From: UBA5018 sp044375975
Lineage (GTDB): Bacteria; Cyanobacteriota; Cyanobacteriia; PCC-6307; Cyanobiaceae
Length of the DNA stretch: 64,000 bases
Reading direction: 5' to 3'
NCBI GenBank assembly: GCA_044375975.1
Contig: JBILLQ010000009.1
Span: forward strand, 4,005-68,004
Shown here: positions 52,565 through 61,262 of the stretch, one piece after another
How positions within the stretch are numbered: position 1 is the stretch's first letter
Layout: each line of letters opens with the position of its first letter
Position numbers and translations under genes: made by a program
The notes under the pieces: model-generated
The model's database searches: none
What the model saw: the letters and a program-made list of their open reading frames with translations, nothing else
Told to the model about the DNA's origin: nothing

Positions 52565-53611
52565 ATGCGTGCCCGCATCACCCACTCCTTTGAATATCTC
52601 TACAGCGCGCCGGTCCTGCTTGGTCCCCACCGCTTCTGTTTGAAACCTCGCGGCCATGGCTTCCAAAAGCTGATCGACTTCCAGTTGCACATCAGCCCCA
52701 TCCCAAACTACCTCTATCCTTTGGTGGCGGCCAGTGGGGATGAGATCATGCGGGCCCGCTTCATGGGCAGCTGCGATCGCTTCCAGGTTATTTCCACCAG
52801 CCTGGTGGAATCCGAGCTGGCCCCGCCGCTGCAGTCCTGCCTGGAGGAGGCGGAACCCCAGCTGCCCTACCCGGTGGGTCGGCTCAATGGCGACCTGGTG
52901 GGGGCCCTGGAGGGCTGGCTGCCCAATGGTCAGCACGATCCGGCGGCGGTGGATATGGCCCAGGAAGCGCTGATGGGCAGTGACCAGCGGGCGCTGATGT
53001 TCCTGCAACAGCTGGTGGAGATCATTCAAGACCGGGTGAAGTACACCCAGCGGCACGGCGGTCCCGCCTGGCCGGCTGGCCGCACCCTCAAGGAGCGGGT
53101 GGGTTCCTGCCGCGATCTGGCGATGTTGATGGTGGAGGCCTGTCGCTGCGTGGGGCTGCCGGCGCGCTTCGTGAGTGGCTATCACCTGGTGGAGCCCAGG
53201 CCTAGCCACTACGACCTGCATGCCTGGACGGAGGTGTACCTACCCGGGGCGGGCTGGCGAGGCTTTGATCCCAGCGGCATGGGCAGCATCGATGACCGCT
53301 ACATCACCCTGGCCACTTCCTCCAAGCCTGAACTCACCGCCGCCGTCTCCGGTAGTTTCTCTGGCCCGCCAGGAGTAACTAGCAGTTTTTCCTGGAGCAT
53401 CGAAGCGGAAATTTTGCAACAAAGCGCCCTGGCCATCTCAGAGGGCAGCCAGCCATCGTTCTACGGCCAGGCATCATCCAGCAGCCAAACATCATCCAGC
53501 AGCCAGGTATCGCTCAGCAGCCAAGCATCATCCAGCGCCCAGGAATTGCCCAGCGGCGAAGCACCACCTCTGCCAGGTGAAGTAGCTTGGCTGGCTGGCA
53601 ACAGCATGTAG
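52565..53611 (+). CDS. Transglutaminase-like cysteine protease-fold protein
   Basis: This 348-residue protein has an N-terminal beta domain (MRARITHSFEYLYSAPVLLG) and a transglutaminase-like core with the catalytic triad Cys (ERVGSCRDLAMLMVEACR), His (DLHAWTEVYLPGAGW) and Asp (GFDPSGM). It is the third gene of the ATP-grasp/alpha-E/transglutaminase operon and may hydrolyse or transfer the amide products. The C-terminal ~45 residues are Ser/Gln repeats of six residues (ASSSSQ TSSSSQ VSLSSQ ASSSAQ), from an 18-bp tandem repeat at about 53466-53553. Confidence 0.9.
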   Translation: MRARITHSFEYLYSAPVLLGPHRFCLKPRGHGFQKLIDFQLHISPIPNYLYPLVAASGDEIMRARFMGSCDRFQVISTSLVESELAPPLQSCLEEAEPQLPYPVGRLNGDLVGALEGWLPNGQHDPAAVDMAQEALMGSDQRALMFLQQLVEIIQDRVKYTQRHGGPAWPAGRTLKERVGSCRDLAMLMVEACRCVGLPARFVSGYHLVEPRPSHYDLHAWTEVYLPGAGWRGFDPSGMGSIDDRYITLATSSKPELTAAVSGSFSGPPGVTSSFSWSIEAEILQQSALAISEGSQPSFYGQASSSSQTSSSSQVSLSSQASSSAQELPSGEAPPLPGEVAWLAGNSM

Positions 53612-53960
53612 CAATCTCCAAGGCATCTCAAAACATCCCAAATCTCGTCGACCTGATGATCTGAAATTCATTGAGGCGCCAGGGCAATACTGGCAAGATA
53701 TAGGCATTTGGGCACCACGAAAAATCCCAAATCCCACCGATCTGATGGCGCGAGAAACCTATTGGTAACTTGCTTGACTTTGACTCTCGACAGCTGAATG
53801 GTCAATTTTCCGAGGCGCCCACCTCATAAACATTAAGGATCAACGACTTAATGATATGAAATTAATTGCTACGCCAAGGCAAAGTTAGCAACCAATGGCC
53901 ACCTAAAAAATGAATTTCAATGATCTCAAACCGCGAAAAGCGCTGAGACGGTTGAACTGA

Positions 53961-54067
53961 CTAGGGAGACTCTGAATAGCCGCCATTCCGTCGCCCCAGC
54001 CAGCAGAAAGCCTGCGGCATCAAGGGGCTCGCTTGGTCTTGGCTCGGCTTTTTCAGAGCTTCCCTAG
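53961..54067. mobile_element. 107-bp inverted-repeat element (MITE-like)
   Basis: Left end CTAGGGAGACTCTGAA (53961-53976) and right end TTCAGAGCTTCCCTAG (54052-54067) are inverted repeats with one mismatch in 16. There is no coding capacity inside. A related single end occurs at 18600. This fits a miniature derivative of an insertion sequence. Confidence 0.65.
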
Positions 54068-54070
54068 CTC

Positions 54071-54108
54071 TAGTGAGCGAAACGGGCAGTTTTTCCAGGC
54101 ACCTTAAT
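54071..54108. repeat. Dispersed ~35-bp element, copy beside the MITE
   Basis: TAGTGAGCGAAACGGGCAGT followed by TTTTCCAGGCACC aligns with 55207-55242 (GCGAGCGAAATGGGCAACTT then TCGAGCCGCCC) and the other copies. Confidence 0.5.
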
Positions 54109-54189
54109 ATATGCCGCAGGTCATCCGCTTTGCCAGATAAGTTTGTTTTATGCGATGGCTGGCGCTGCGGACTTGCCCCCTGGCGCTAG

Positions 54190-54738
54190 TTACCAGTTGA
54201 GACCGTGCAGTTTGGGCAGGGGTGCGGTCTTGAATGTGGTGGCAAATAGGCGCGGAATGCGGCGGCTATTGTAGACACGGAACTCGCGCAATACGCTGGC
54301 CCCTGGATCGCGCACTGCCTGGTTGAGTACCACCGAACCATCGGGGTCGGAGACGGAGCGGTGGAAGGTGCCGGGGGGGATGCGCAGGATGTCGCCGCCG
54401 GTTTCCAGGCGAACGATGTGATAAGGATAATTCCAGCCAAAGTTCACCAGATAGAAAGTGCGCCCGCCGTGCAGGGCCAACAGGTTGTCCTGCTGATGCG
54501 GATGCAGATAGAACTGCCAGGCGCCAGTGCCCTGCTCATCGGGAGGGGATATGGCCGGACCGCTGTGGATCACCAGGTCGCGGGCGTTGGAGGTGGCAAC
54601 CGTGATGTCAAAGAAGCGCACCGACGGAGTGTCACGAAACCTCTCGTAGGGGACGAGCTCAAACATGGGCACCCCTTTGGGTATGCGGCGCTGACTTTCC
54701 AAGCAGTTGGGGTCCTGATAAAGGGATGGGGCACTCAT
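54190..54738 (-). CDS. RmlC-like cupin protein
   Basis: This 182-residue cupin has FYLHPHQQDNLLALHGGRTF with a His/Gln/Asn metal-site pattern, YHIVRLETGGDILRIPPGTF and HRSVSDPDGSVVLNQAVRDP. It resembles RmlC-type sugar epimerase-like cupins but is not a clear RmlC, so the enzymatic role is open. MSAPSLYQDP is the start, with an in-frame MFELVPYERF 24 residues later as an alternative. Confidence 0.75.
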   Translation of the reverse strand: MSAPSLYQDPNCLESQRRIPKGVPMFELVPYERFRDTPSVRFFDITVATSNARDLVIHSGPAISPPDEQGTGAWQFYLHPHQQDNLLALHGGRTFYLVNFGWNYPYHIVRLETGGDILRIPPGTFHRSVSDPDGSVVLNQAVRDPGASVLREFRVYNSRRIPRLFATTFKTAPLPKLHGLNW

Positions 54739-55509
54739 CGGCTGACTAGAACAATGGAATCAGTGAACAGAAGCCAGGCCCATCGGCACCGTTCGATTCA
54801 CTACCGGATCGACTGACACCTGGGCCAGTTCGGCCACTGGCGGCCCTGCGCGGGCAGCCCGGCCTAGCAATGCCCGCCCCAACAATGACAGACCCGGTTG
54901 GGCAGACCGGCACTTGGAAAGGTCGATCCAGCGCAGGGTATGCCCCTCACCATGCCATGGGCCCCAGGGAACTGGCACCTACCAGGTAGGCACTGCCAAG
55001 GCAAGGCCTCGGGGGACAGGCCCTCAAAGACTGTCCAAGCAAGGAAGCGCTGGGAAGACTGCCCTGCAATTGCCTCTGCCCTGGCCCTGACCTGGCCCTG
55101 GCCATCGCCCTGCGCCCTGGCCCCGCCCTGCAATTGGCCTTGGCCCTGCACCTGCACCTGCACCTGGCCCGGCCCTGGCCCTGGCCCTGGCCCTGGCCCT
55201 GGCCCTGGCGAGCGAAATGGGCAACTTTCGAGCCGCCCAATTGCACCCTGGGGATCAGCGACTTCTGGGCAACTATAAAAATATCAAATTCCCCTGATCT
55301 AATGAGACAATTATTGCAGCGCCCAGCTTGCATCTGACTCGCTGGAGCCTTGCGGGCAATTTTTCGAGGTGACCTTCTGTAAATCAGCGCCATCTGAGAA
55401 TTAGTGCCATCTGGGAGGTGTAGACCGGTGAAAGCACTCTGAAGGCAATTGCCTTTACGGCTGTCGAATGCATCTAAAAGTTTGATCACCACTCCCCGTG
55501 TTTTCAATC
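54739..55509. other. Intergenic region with (CTGGCC)n and dispersed elements
   Basis: 55060-55215 is dominated by CCTGGCCCTGGC-type simple repeats. Copies of the ~35-bp element lie at 55207-55242 and 55347-55376. No gene is supported. Confidence 0.6.
55160..55210. repeat. CCTGGC hexanucleotide repeat
   Basis: Seven or more uninterrupted CCTGGC units occur within a longer CTGGCC-rich tract. Confidence 0.85.
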
Positions 55510-56385
55510 ATGATTACGAAATTGCTGCCTATCCGACCCCGGCTGATGCGAATCGCCGCAGGGGCGCTGCTGCTGGCGGCGCTGCAATCACCGGCGGCCC
55601 AGGGCCAGGGCTATCCCTATGGCGCCAGGCCCAGCAGCAGGCCCACGGTGTCGGTGCCGGATTTCAAAAACAGCGTGACCCAGCGAACCTGGTGGTGGCA
55701 GGGGCCGGTGGCGACCGATCTGGCGGCGGCCCTGGCCAATGAACTGCAGGCCAGCGGCACTTTGCAGGTGGTGGAGCGCTCCGAACTGAAGCAGGTGCTC
55801 TCGGAGCAAGAGCTGGCGGAGCTGGGATTGGTGCCCAGGAATGCCGCTGCGGCCCGGCGTGGCGGCCTGCGCGGCGCGCGCTACATCGTGCTCGGCACGG
55901 TGAGCTCCTACGACTCCAACGTGGCCAGCAAGGGAGCGGGCAGCAGTTTTGGCCTGCTGGGCTTTGGCACCAGCAATGAGCAACTGGAAACCAGGGACTA
56001 CGTGGCCATCGATATCCGCGTCGTGGATAGTCGCAGCGGTGAGCTGGTGGGCAGCCGCACGGTGGAGGGCCGGGCCAGCAGTGTGGCTGGTGCAAGCCAA
56101 ACGGGCATCAGCCTCTGGCCGGCGGCCGGCTTGGCCCTGTTTGCAGCCCCCAACATGGGTCGTACGGGCCAGGCCCTCACCGGTGCCGCCGGCACCCTGC
56201 GTTTTGGCAGCAACAGTGCCGAGACCCAGCGCACCCCGGCGGCCAAGGCCATCCGGGCCGCCCTGGTGGCCGCCTCCGACTACGTGAGCTGCCTGCTGGT
56301 GCCCCAGGGCGACTGTCTGGTGCGCCTGGAGGCAGAGGACCAAGAACGTCGCCGCCGCACCCGGGGCGTGCTGCAGTTGGAGTAG
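55510..56385 (+). CDS. CsgG/HfaB-like outer-membrane assembly protein
   Basis: This protein of about 291 residues has an N-terminal signal-like stretch (LMRIAAGALLLAALQSPAAQ). The CsgG core follows: PTVSVPDFKN, LAAALANELQASGTLQVVER, SELKQVLSEQELAELGL, ARYIVLGTVSSYDSN and YVAIDIRVVDSRSGELVGSR. CsgG forms the curli secretion pore, but many relatives have other envelope roles, and no curli genes are nearby. It lacks the lipobox Cys of true CsgG. ATG 55510 is preferred; GTG 55498 is possible. Confidence 0.82.
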   Translation: MITKLLPIRPRLMRIAAGALLLAALQSPAAQGQGYPYGARPSSRPTVSVPDFKNSVTQRTWWWQGPVATDLAAALANELQASGTLQVVERSELKQVLSEQELAELGLVPRNAAAARRGGLRGARYIVLGTVSSYDSNVASKGAGSSFGLLGFGTSNEQLETRDYVAIDIRVVDSRSGELVGSRTVEGRASSVAGASQTGISLWPAAGLALFAAPNMGRTGQALTGAAGTLRFGSNSAETQRTPAAKAIRAALVAASDYVSCLLVPQGDCLVRLEAEDQERRRRTRGVLQLE

Positions 56386-56429
56386 GGCAATTGCCCTTGG
56401 GAAGGCAGGGCCCCTGGGAAGGCAGGGCC

Positions 56430-57212
56430 CTAAGAAGACAGGGGCAGCGGCATGGAGGCATCGGCCGGCGCCGGAGCGCAGCTGGCCACCCGTTGCAGCA
56501 CCACCGGGCCCACCACCACGATGGAGGGCGAACTGAAATCCTCGGCCTCCACCTGATCCGCCAGCTGGCCCAGGCAACTGATCAGCAGCCTTTGCCCCTT
56601 CACAGTGCCCTCTTGAATTACCGCTGCGGGAGTGTCGGCAGCCAGGCCGCCCGCCTGCAATTCCTCGCTGATGCGGCGCAGGTTGTGCAGTCCCATGTAG
56701 ATCACCAGGCCATCGCTGCTGCGGGCCAGGCCGCGCCAGTCGACGCCAGGCCGCTGCTTGTCAATTTCCTCGTGGCCGGTCACGAAGGTGACGCAGGAGC
56801 CGGCCTGGCGATGGGTGATCGGGATTCCCGCGTAGGCGGGAGCGGCGATGCCGGCGGTGATGCCGGGCACCACCTGAACGGCCACGCCATGGGCCGCCAG
56901 GTGGGCGGCCTCTTCGCCGCCGCGGCCGAACAGGAAGGGATCGCCGCCCTTCAGGCGCACGATGCACTGGTGCTGCTGGGCCAGTTGCACCAGCACCGCG
57001 TTGGTGCTGGGCTGGGGCACGGAGTGATGGCCCCGCCTTTTGCCCACGAAATGGCGCTCACAGTGCTCGGGCACCAACTCGAGCAGGGCTTGGGGCACCA
57101 GCGCGTCGTACACCAGGGCGTCGCAGCGCCGCAGCAATCGGTAGGCCTTGAGGGTGAGCAATTCCGGGTCCCCCGGCCCTGCCCCCACGAGATAGACGGT
57201 GCCCGGACTCAT
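56430..57212 (-). CDS. cobA: Uroporphyrinogen-III C-methyltransferase
   Basis: CobA adds two methyl groups to uroporphyrinogen III to give precorrin-2, the branch point to siroheme and B12. The protein of about 260 residues has VYLVGAGPGDPELLTLKAYR, VRLKGGDPFLFGRGGEE, VVPGITAGIAAPAYAGIPIT and THRQAGSCVTFVTGH. The ATG at 57212 overlaps the stop of the CbiX gene by four bases, so the two are co-translated. It supplies precursor for the siroheme of nirA in the same cluster. Confidence 0.95.
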   Translation of the reverse strand: MSPGTVYLVGAGPGDPELLTLKAYRLLRRCDALVYDALVPQALLELVPEHCERHFVGKRRGHHSVPQPSTNAVLVQLAQQHQCIVRLKGGDPFLFGRGGEEAAHLAAHGVAVQVVPGITAGIAAPAYAGIPITHRQAGSCVTFVTGHEEIDKQRPGVDWRGLARSSDGLVIYMGLHNLRRISEELQAGGLAADTPAAVIQEGTVKGQRLLISCLGQLADQVEAEDFSSPSIVVVGPVVLQRVASCAPAPADASMPLPLSS

Positions 57213-58474
57213 GGCAGCGCCTCCAGCAGCTCCAACAGCGCCCGCCGCAACCCGGGTTGCCGCAACAGGGAGCCCTCGTTGGCGGCAGCCAGGGCCAGGG
57301 TCAGGGGAGGGCCGGTGCGGGCCAGGGCGCCAGGGGGTAGTTGCGCTGCACTGTATGGAGCCAGCACCACCCCCTGGCCCAGTTGGCGGCCCAACTGCTC
57401 CAGGTAGCGCTGCGGCAGCTGCCCCCGCACCGGGTGATAGCCCAGGTGAAGGGGCGCTCCATGGGCCGCGATCAGCGAGGTCAGCTCGGCGGCCAGGGCC
57501 TGTTGCCACTGGGGCCAGGCCCCCAGAAACGGCAGCCGCAGCACCGGCCGGCGGCGGCGCCAGGCAGCCGCCAATCGGGGCAGGTCATCGCGCACATGGC
57601 CGCCGGGCAATTGCAACATTGGTGCCAGGGTGATCGGCCCCTGCTGGGGCCAGGGCCGCTCGGCCGGCTGCGGCGCTTCCGGGGCGGTGAGCGGCTGCAG
57701 CAGCACCGCCGCACCGCGGCGGCGCTCCAGTTCCCTGGCCAAAACCGGCCATTCCGGAGCCAGTTCCCCCCCGGCGCGGCCATGCACGATCAACACCAGG
57801 GGGTTGGCCCCCAGGGCGGCCAGCCGGCGCTGGATGCGGCTGGCAACGGCTGGATCCAGCGGCTGGCGGGCCAGGTGGAGCAGGGCCGGGCGGGCCCTGG
57901 GCAGGCGGGCCAGCAGATCCACCGCCTGGCCCGCCAGCCCAGGGTCTAGATCGCTGGTTAGCTGGATCAAGGCGGCCCGCAGCGGCCGGCGCGGCCAGCA
58001 GGAGAGCCCCAGGCTCAGGGCCTCCAGGGCGCCACGGCGCACCGCCAGGGGCTGGGGGTTGAGCAGCTGGCCCAGCAGCAGAGACAGATCGCTGGGATCC
58101 CGCTGGTGGCCCAGCAGCGCCAACGCCTGGGCCCGCGCCGCCTGGGACAGCTCCCCCTGGAGCCCCCGGCGCAGCTGGGCGGCGCAGTCGCGATGGCGGG
58201 GCTGGCCGATCAGGGGCAGCAGCTCTGGCGGCAGCAGCTCTGGGTGCAGCAGCTGTTGCTGGTTCCGCTCAAACCACCAGCGCAACAGCCGCACGGAAGC
58301 CTCGGCGGGCAGTTGATCGCTGAGCACCACCAGCAATTCCGCATCGACATCCACGCTGCCGGCTTCGATCGCCGCCAACCAGGGCTCCAGCTCAAGGGGT
58401 GTCTGGCGCCGCAACCGCTGCAGCCAGCCCCAGCGTTCCGGACTGTCGAGGGCGGGAAGCTCGCCGGGATCCAT
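57209..58474 (-). CDS. CbiX-like chelatase domain with an N-terminal helical (HEAT-like) region
   Basis: The start at 58474 (MDPGELPALDSPERWGWLQR) gives about 421 residues. Residues ~1-230 are Leu/Ala/Arg-rich helical repeats (LRRGLQGELSQAARAQALAL, RRGALEALSLGLSCWPRRPL) resembling HEAT repeats. Residues ~225-420 resemble CbiX/SirB chelatases: LVLIVHGRAGGELAPEWPVL with the metal-site His, ITLAPMLQLPGGHVRDDLPR and LHLGYHPV. It probably inserts iron (siroheme) or cobalt into sirohydrochlorin. It lies between nirA and cobA on the same strand. Confidence 0.75.
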   Translation of the reverse strand: MDPGELPALDSPERWGWLQRLRRQTPLELEPWLAAIEAGSVDVDAELLVVLSDQLPAEASVRLLRWWFERNQQQLLHPELLPPELLPLIGQPRHRDCAAQLRRGLQGELSQAARAQALALLGHQRDPSDLSLLLGQLLNPQPLAVRRGALEALSLGLSCWPRRPLRAALIQLTSDLDPGLAGQAVDLLARLPRARPALLHLARQPLDPAVASRIQRRLAALGANPLVLIVHGRAGGELAPEWPVLARELERRRGAAVLLQPLTAPEAPQPAERPWPQQGPITLAPMLQLPGGHVRDDLPRLAAAWRRRRPVLRLPFLGAWPQWQQALAAELTSLIAAHGAPLHLGYHPVRGQLPQRYLEQLGRQLGQGVVLAPYSAAQLPPGALARTGPPLTLALAAANEGSLLRQPGLRRALLELLEALP

Positions 58475-58679
58475 GGGCGCGGGGCAGCGAAGACAGGGAG
58501 CAGCGAAGCCAGGGGCAGTGCAGACAGGCGCAGCGCTTACAAGCGCAGCAAAGCGAGAGGCAGCGCCCATAGACGCCGTGAAGCTAGGAACAGTGCCGAC
58601 GCCCCGGCGAAGCCGACCCCGACAGGCACCGCTCCAGGCCCAGCTGATTTGAGTTTGACGGCCTGGGGCCAGTAGTGCG

Positions 58680-58750
58680 ACGGTGTAGGGGGCGGTGTAG
58701 TGAGGCGGTGTAGTAAGGCGGTGTAGTAAGGCGGTGTAGTAAGGCGGTAT
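58680..58750. repeat. 13-bp tandem repeat (AAGGCGGTGTAGT)
   Basis: About five consecutive 13-base units of AAGGCGGTGTAGT, with small variations in the first, lie between the nirA stop and the CbiX gene. Confidence 0.85.
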
Positions 58751-60289
58751 CTAGGCCTGGGTGGCCAGGCGCTTGGCACCAAAGCGTTCCACTAGCAGAT
58801 TTTCCAACACATCGGGCAGTTCATCTAGGGGCACCCCCTTGTGGTGAAGCTCGGCCAACTTGGGGTCTGCCGCCATCGAGCCGCCCAGGTAGATCTTCAC
58901 CGCCTCCACCATCTCGCCATTTTTGCGGGCCTTGGCGCCCATGAAGCCGATTTCGCCCATGTAGGGCTGGCCGCAGGCGTTGGGGCAGCCGGTCCAGTGC
59001 ATGCGCACCGAGTGAGCCAGCTCCAGGCGTTGATCCAGTTGATCGAGCACCGACTGGGCGGTGGTTTTGGTGGGGATCAGGGCGAAACTGCAGTAGCGGT
59101 TGCCGGTGCAGCTCACCGCTTCTGCCTGCAGGGGACTGGGGTTGGGACTGAAGCGCTGCAACAGAGGTTCGGCCAGCAGGGCCTCCAGCCGCTCATTCGG
59201 CACATTCACTATCAGCACATTTTGGGCTTCATTGAGGCGTAGTTCGCCACTGCCGTAAGCCCTTGCCAGCCGGGCCAGCTCCAGCATGCTCGCGGCATCG
59301 AGACGCCCCATCGGCACATGCAGCCCCAGCCAGCTCAAGCCGGGCTGTTTTTGGCTATTCACCCCCAGGCCATCGCGGGGGGCGCGCTGCACCAGATGGC
59401 TGCCGTCATGGGCGAGCGGCTGGGGCGCCTCGGGGGCGAGGCTGGCGTAGCTGGCCAGCACCGCTTCTCGATAGGCCTCCAGGCCCAGGGCCTCGATCAG
59501 ATACATCAGGCGGCTCTTGGTGCGGACGGCCCGGTTGCCCTGCTGCTCGAAATGGCGCAGCAGCGCCAGGGTGAACAGGGGCAACTGCTCACCGGTGAGC
59601 CAGAGGCCCAAGGGGATCGCCAGTTCATTGCGCTGGGCGGAGAAGAAGCCGCCCACCATCACGGTGAAACCCAACTGGCCGTCGTGGTATGCGGGCAGGA
59701 AGGCCAGATCGTTATGCAGCAGGAAGCTGTCGGGGGCACCGCCGACGGCCACGTTGAATTTGCGCGGCAGATTGCGGGGGCCATCGGCCGAAAGCAACCG
59801 GCTTTGAATTGCCTCCACCAGGGGGCGGGTGTCGAGGAATTCCTCCGGATCGATTCCGGCCAGGGGATTGGCGGTGATGTTGCGGGGGTTGTCGTGCCCG
59901 GATTGGCGGCTGGTGAGACCCACCCTCTCCAGGCCGGCGAGCAGCGGTGCCATGTCTTCCAGCAGCAGACCGCGCAGCTGGATGTTTTGGCGGGTGGTGA
60001 GGTCGGCGCTGCCCTGGTCGCCACAGCGGTCGACGCAGTCGGCCAGCAGCTCCAGTTGCTCCGCCTGAATCACGCCGCTGGGCAGCCGCAGCCGCACCAT
60101 GAAGCGACCCGGGGTGACCGGGCGAAAGAAGATCCCCAGCCACTTGAGATGGATGGTGAGGGTGGCCTCATCCAGGCTCTGCCAGCCGTCCGCGGCCAGC
60201 TCGGCCAGGCGGGGAGCCAGATCCAAACCGCAGAACTCGGCCTTGGCCTGCTCAATCTTGCTCAGTTTAGTCGCAGACTCCATGGCCAT
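58751..60289 (-). CDS. nirA: Ferredoxin-nitrite reductase
   Basis: NirA reduces nitrite to ammonium with six electrons from ferredoxin, using siroheme and a [4Fe-4S] cluster. The start at 60289 (MAMESATKLSKIEQAKAEFC) gives about 512 residues. Cluster and siroheme ligands are in SCTGNRYCSFALIPTKT and HWTGCPNACGQPYMGEIGFM (Cys-x5-Cys and Cys-x3-Cys). STRQN-like LTTRQNIQLRG and RNLPRKFNVAVGG are also present. Sulfite reductase is the main alternative, but the adjacent nitrate-reductase-associated gene favours nitrite. Confidence 0.93.
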   Translation of the reverse strand: MAMESATKLSKIEQAKAEFCGLDLAPRLAELAADGWQSLDEATLTIHLKWLGIFFRPVTPGRFMVRLRLPSGVIQAEQLELLADCVDRCGDQGSADLTTRQNIQLRGLLLEDMAPLLAGLERVGLTSRQSGHDNPRNITANPLAGIDPEEFLDTRPLVEAIQSRLLSADGPRNLPRKFNVAVGGAPDSFLLHNDLAFLPAYHDGQLGFTVMVGGFFSAQRNELAIPLGLWLTGEQLPLFTLALLRHFEQQGNRAVRTKSRLMYLIEALGLEAYREAVLASYASLAPEAPQPLAHDGSHLVQRAPRDGLGVNSQKQPGLSWLGLHVPMGRLDAASMLELARLARAYGSGELRLNEAQNVLIVNVPNERLEALLAEPLLQRFSPNPSPLQAEAVSCTGNRYCSFALIPTKTTAQSVLDQLDQRLELAHSVRMHWTGCPNACGQPYMGEIGFMGAKARKNGEMVEAVKIYLGGSMAADPKLAELHHKGVPLDELPDVLENLLVERFGAKRLATQA

Positions 60290-60353
60290 GCTGAGAAGCC
60301 TGGATCGGCAAGATTTGATGAGGCATCGTGGATCCAGACCTCGCCCCGCCCTT

Positions 60354-60367
60354 GTCACTTTTGCTAC
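60354..60367. promoter_or_regulatory. Possible NtcA site (GTC-N8-TAC)
   Basis: GTCACTTTTGCTAC matches the nitrogen-control consensus GTA-N8-TAC with one mismatch. It lies 65 bases upstream of the nirA start, a normal distance. No clear -10 box was identified, so it is a candidate only. Confidence 0.3.
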
Positions 60368-60603
60368 CGATTGCCAGCTCCCCGGCAAGGGGGCCTTCCT
60401 GACCGACAGCTCGCCGCCAGCCCCATAGCTCTAGCTATCTCCCTGGTGGCCCCTTCGCCGACGTCCCCATGGCCATCGGGCATCTGCCTAGCTGGATTGG
60501 TGCCAGTTTCCCCGGCACCAGTTGAGCCAGTGGTGCCGCTTATGGGCATTTGGCTGCCAGCCCACCGATCCCTTTCTCGCCCCTAGCCCCCACCTGTGCC
60601 CAA

Positions 60604-61074
60604 ATGACGGATTTGCATAGTCACAGCTTTGATTTTGAGGCGGATTTCACCAGCGATCTGCGCTGCATTCCCATGGCCGTGCGCCGCAAGCTGGATCTCG
60701 CTGGCGTGAAGCTCAAGTTGAGCCACTGGGGTGCCCTGGCGGGCCCGGAGCGCCAGCGACTGGTGCAATGGCCCGATCACAGCCAGGCGATCGAGCAGCT
60801 GCGCCAATGGCTGCTGGAGCGCACCGCCGCCATGGCCGATGGCCCAGCAAAACTGCTGCCAGCCGCCGTAACTGCCGACTGGCAACAGGCTGATCAGCTG
60901 CCGGCACTGCTGGAGGCCTCCTGCCGCCAACTGCAACTGCCATTGCCCACCACCGCCTGGCAACAGCTGAATGAATTGCAACGTTTTGCCCTGGTAAAGC
61001 TCAGCCATCCAGGCCATGAACATCGCAACCTGCCGGCGGCGCTGCGGGAATTTGGGCTGATCGATATTGAATGA
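60604..61074 (+). CDS. Nitrate-reductase-associated protein
   Basis: This 156-residue protein starts MTDLHSHSFDFEADFTSDLR and has CIPMAVRRKLDLAGVKLKLS and HWGALAGPERQRLVQWPDHS, typical of the nitrate-reductase-associated family next to narB in cyanobacteria. The biochemical role is unknown; linkage to nirA and siroheme genes supports nitrate assimilation. An in-frame upstream start at 60550 adds a non-conserved Pro-rich leader and is less likely. Confidence 0.85.
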   Translation: MTDLHSHSFDFEADFTSDLRCIPMAVRRKLDLAGVKLKLSHWGALAGPERQRLVQWPDHSQAIEQLRQWLLERTAAMADGPAKLLPAAVTADWQQADQLPALLEASCRQLQLPLPTTAWQQLNELQRFALVKLSHPGHEHRNLPAALREFGLIDIE

Positions 61075-61262
61075 TGGCTGTTTATAGCCAATAACGGCCA
61101 GACATGGCATTCCACAAGTTCAGCACAAATGGGCCTGGGCTAGGCAGGAGCTAACGCACTCCGGCAACATGCTGATTCTGATTTCCCCTAAAGCAAACCA
61201 CATCAGCTGGCTTGGCCTGGCAGCATCTCTGCAGTCCCGAACTGGCCCATCAGGCCAAGCCC

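Larger units (their letters stand above)
53612..54189. other. Repeat-rich intergenic region
   Basis: No gene is seen. It holds two copies of AATCCCAAATC.C...GA.CTGATG (near 53635 and 53723; a third lies near 55280), two copies of the dispersed ~35-bp element (53793-53823 and 54071-54108) and the inverted-repeat element at 53961-54067. Confidence 0.6.

Noticed and set aside
54947..55278. Frames rich in PGPGPG or TWPGPGPG
   Set aside because: They translate the CCTGGC simple repeat and have no other support.
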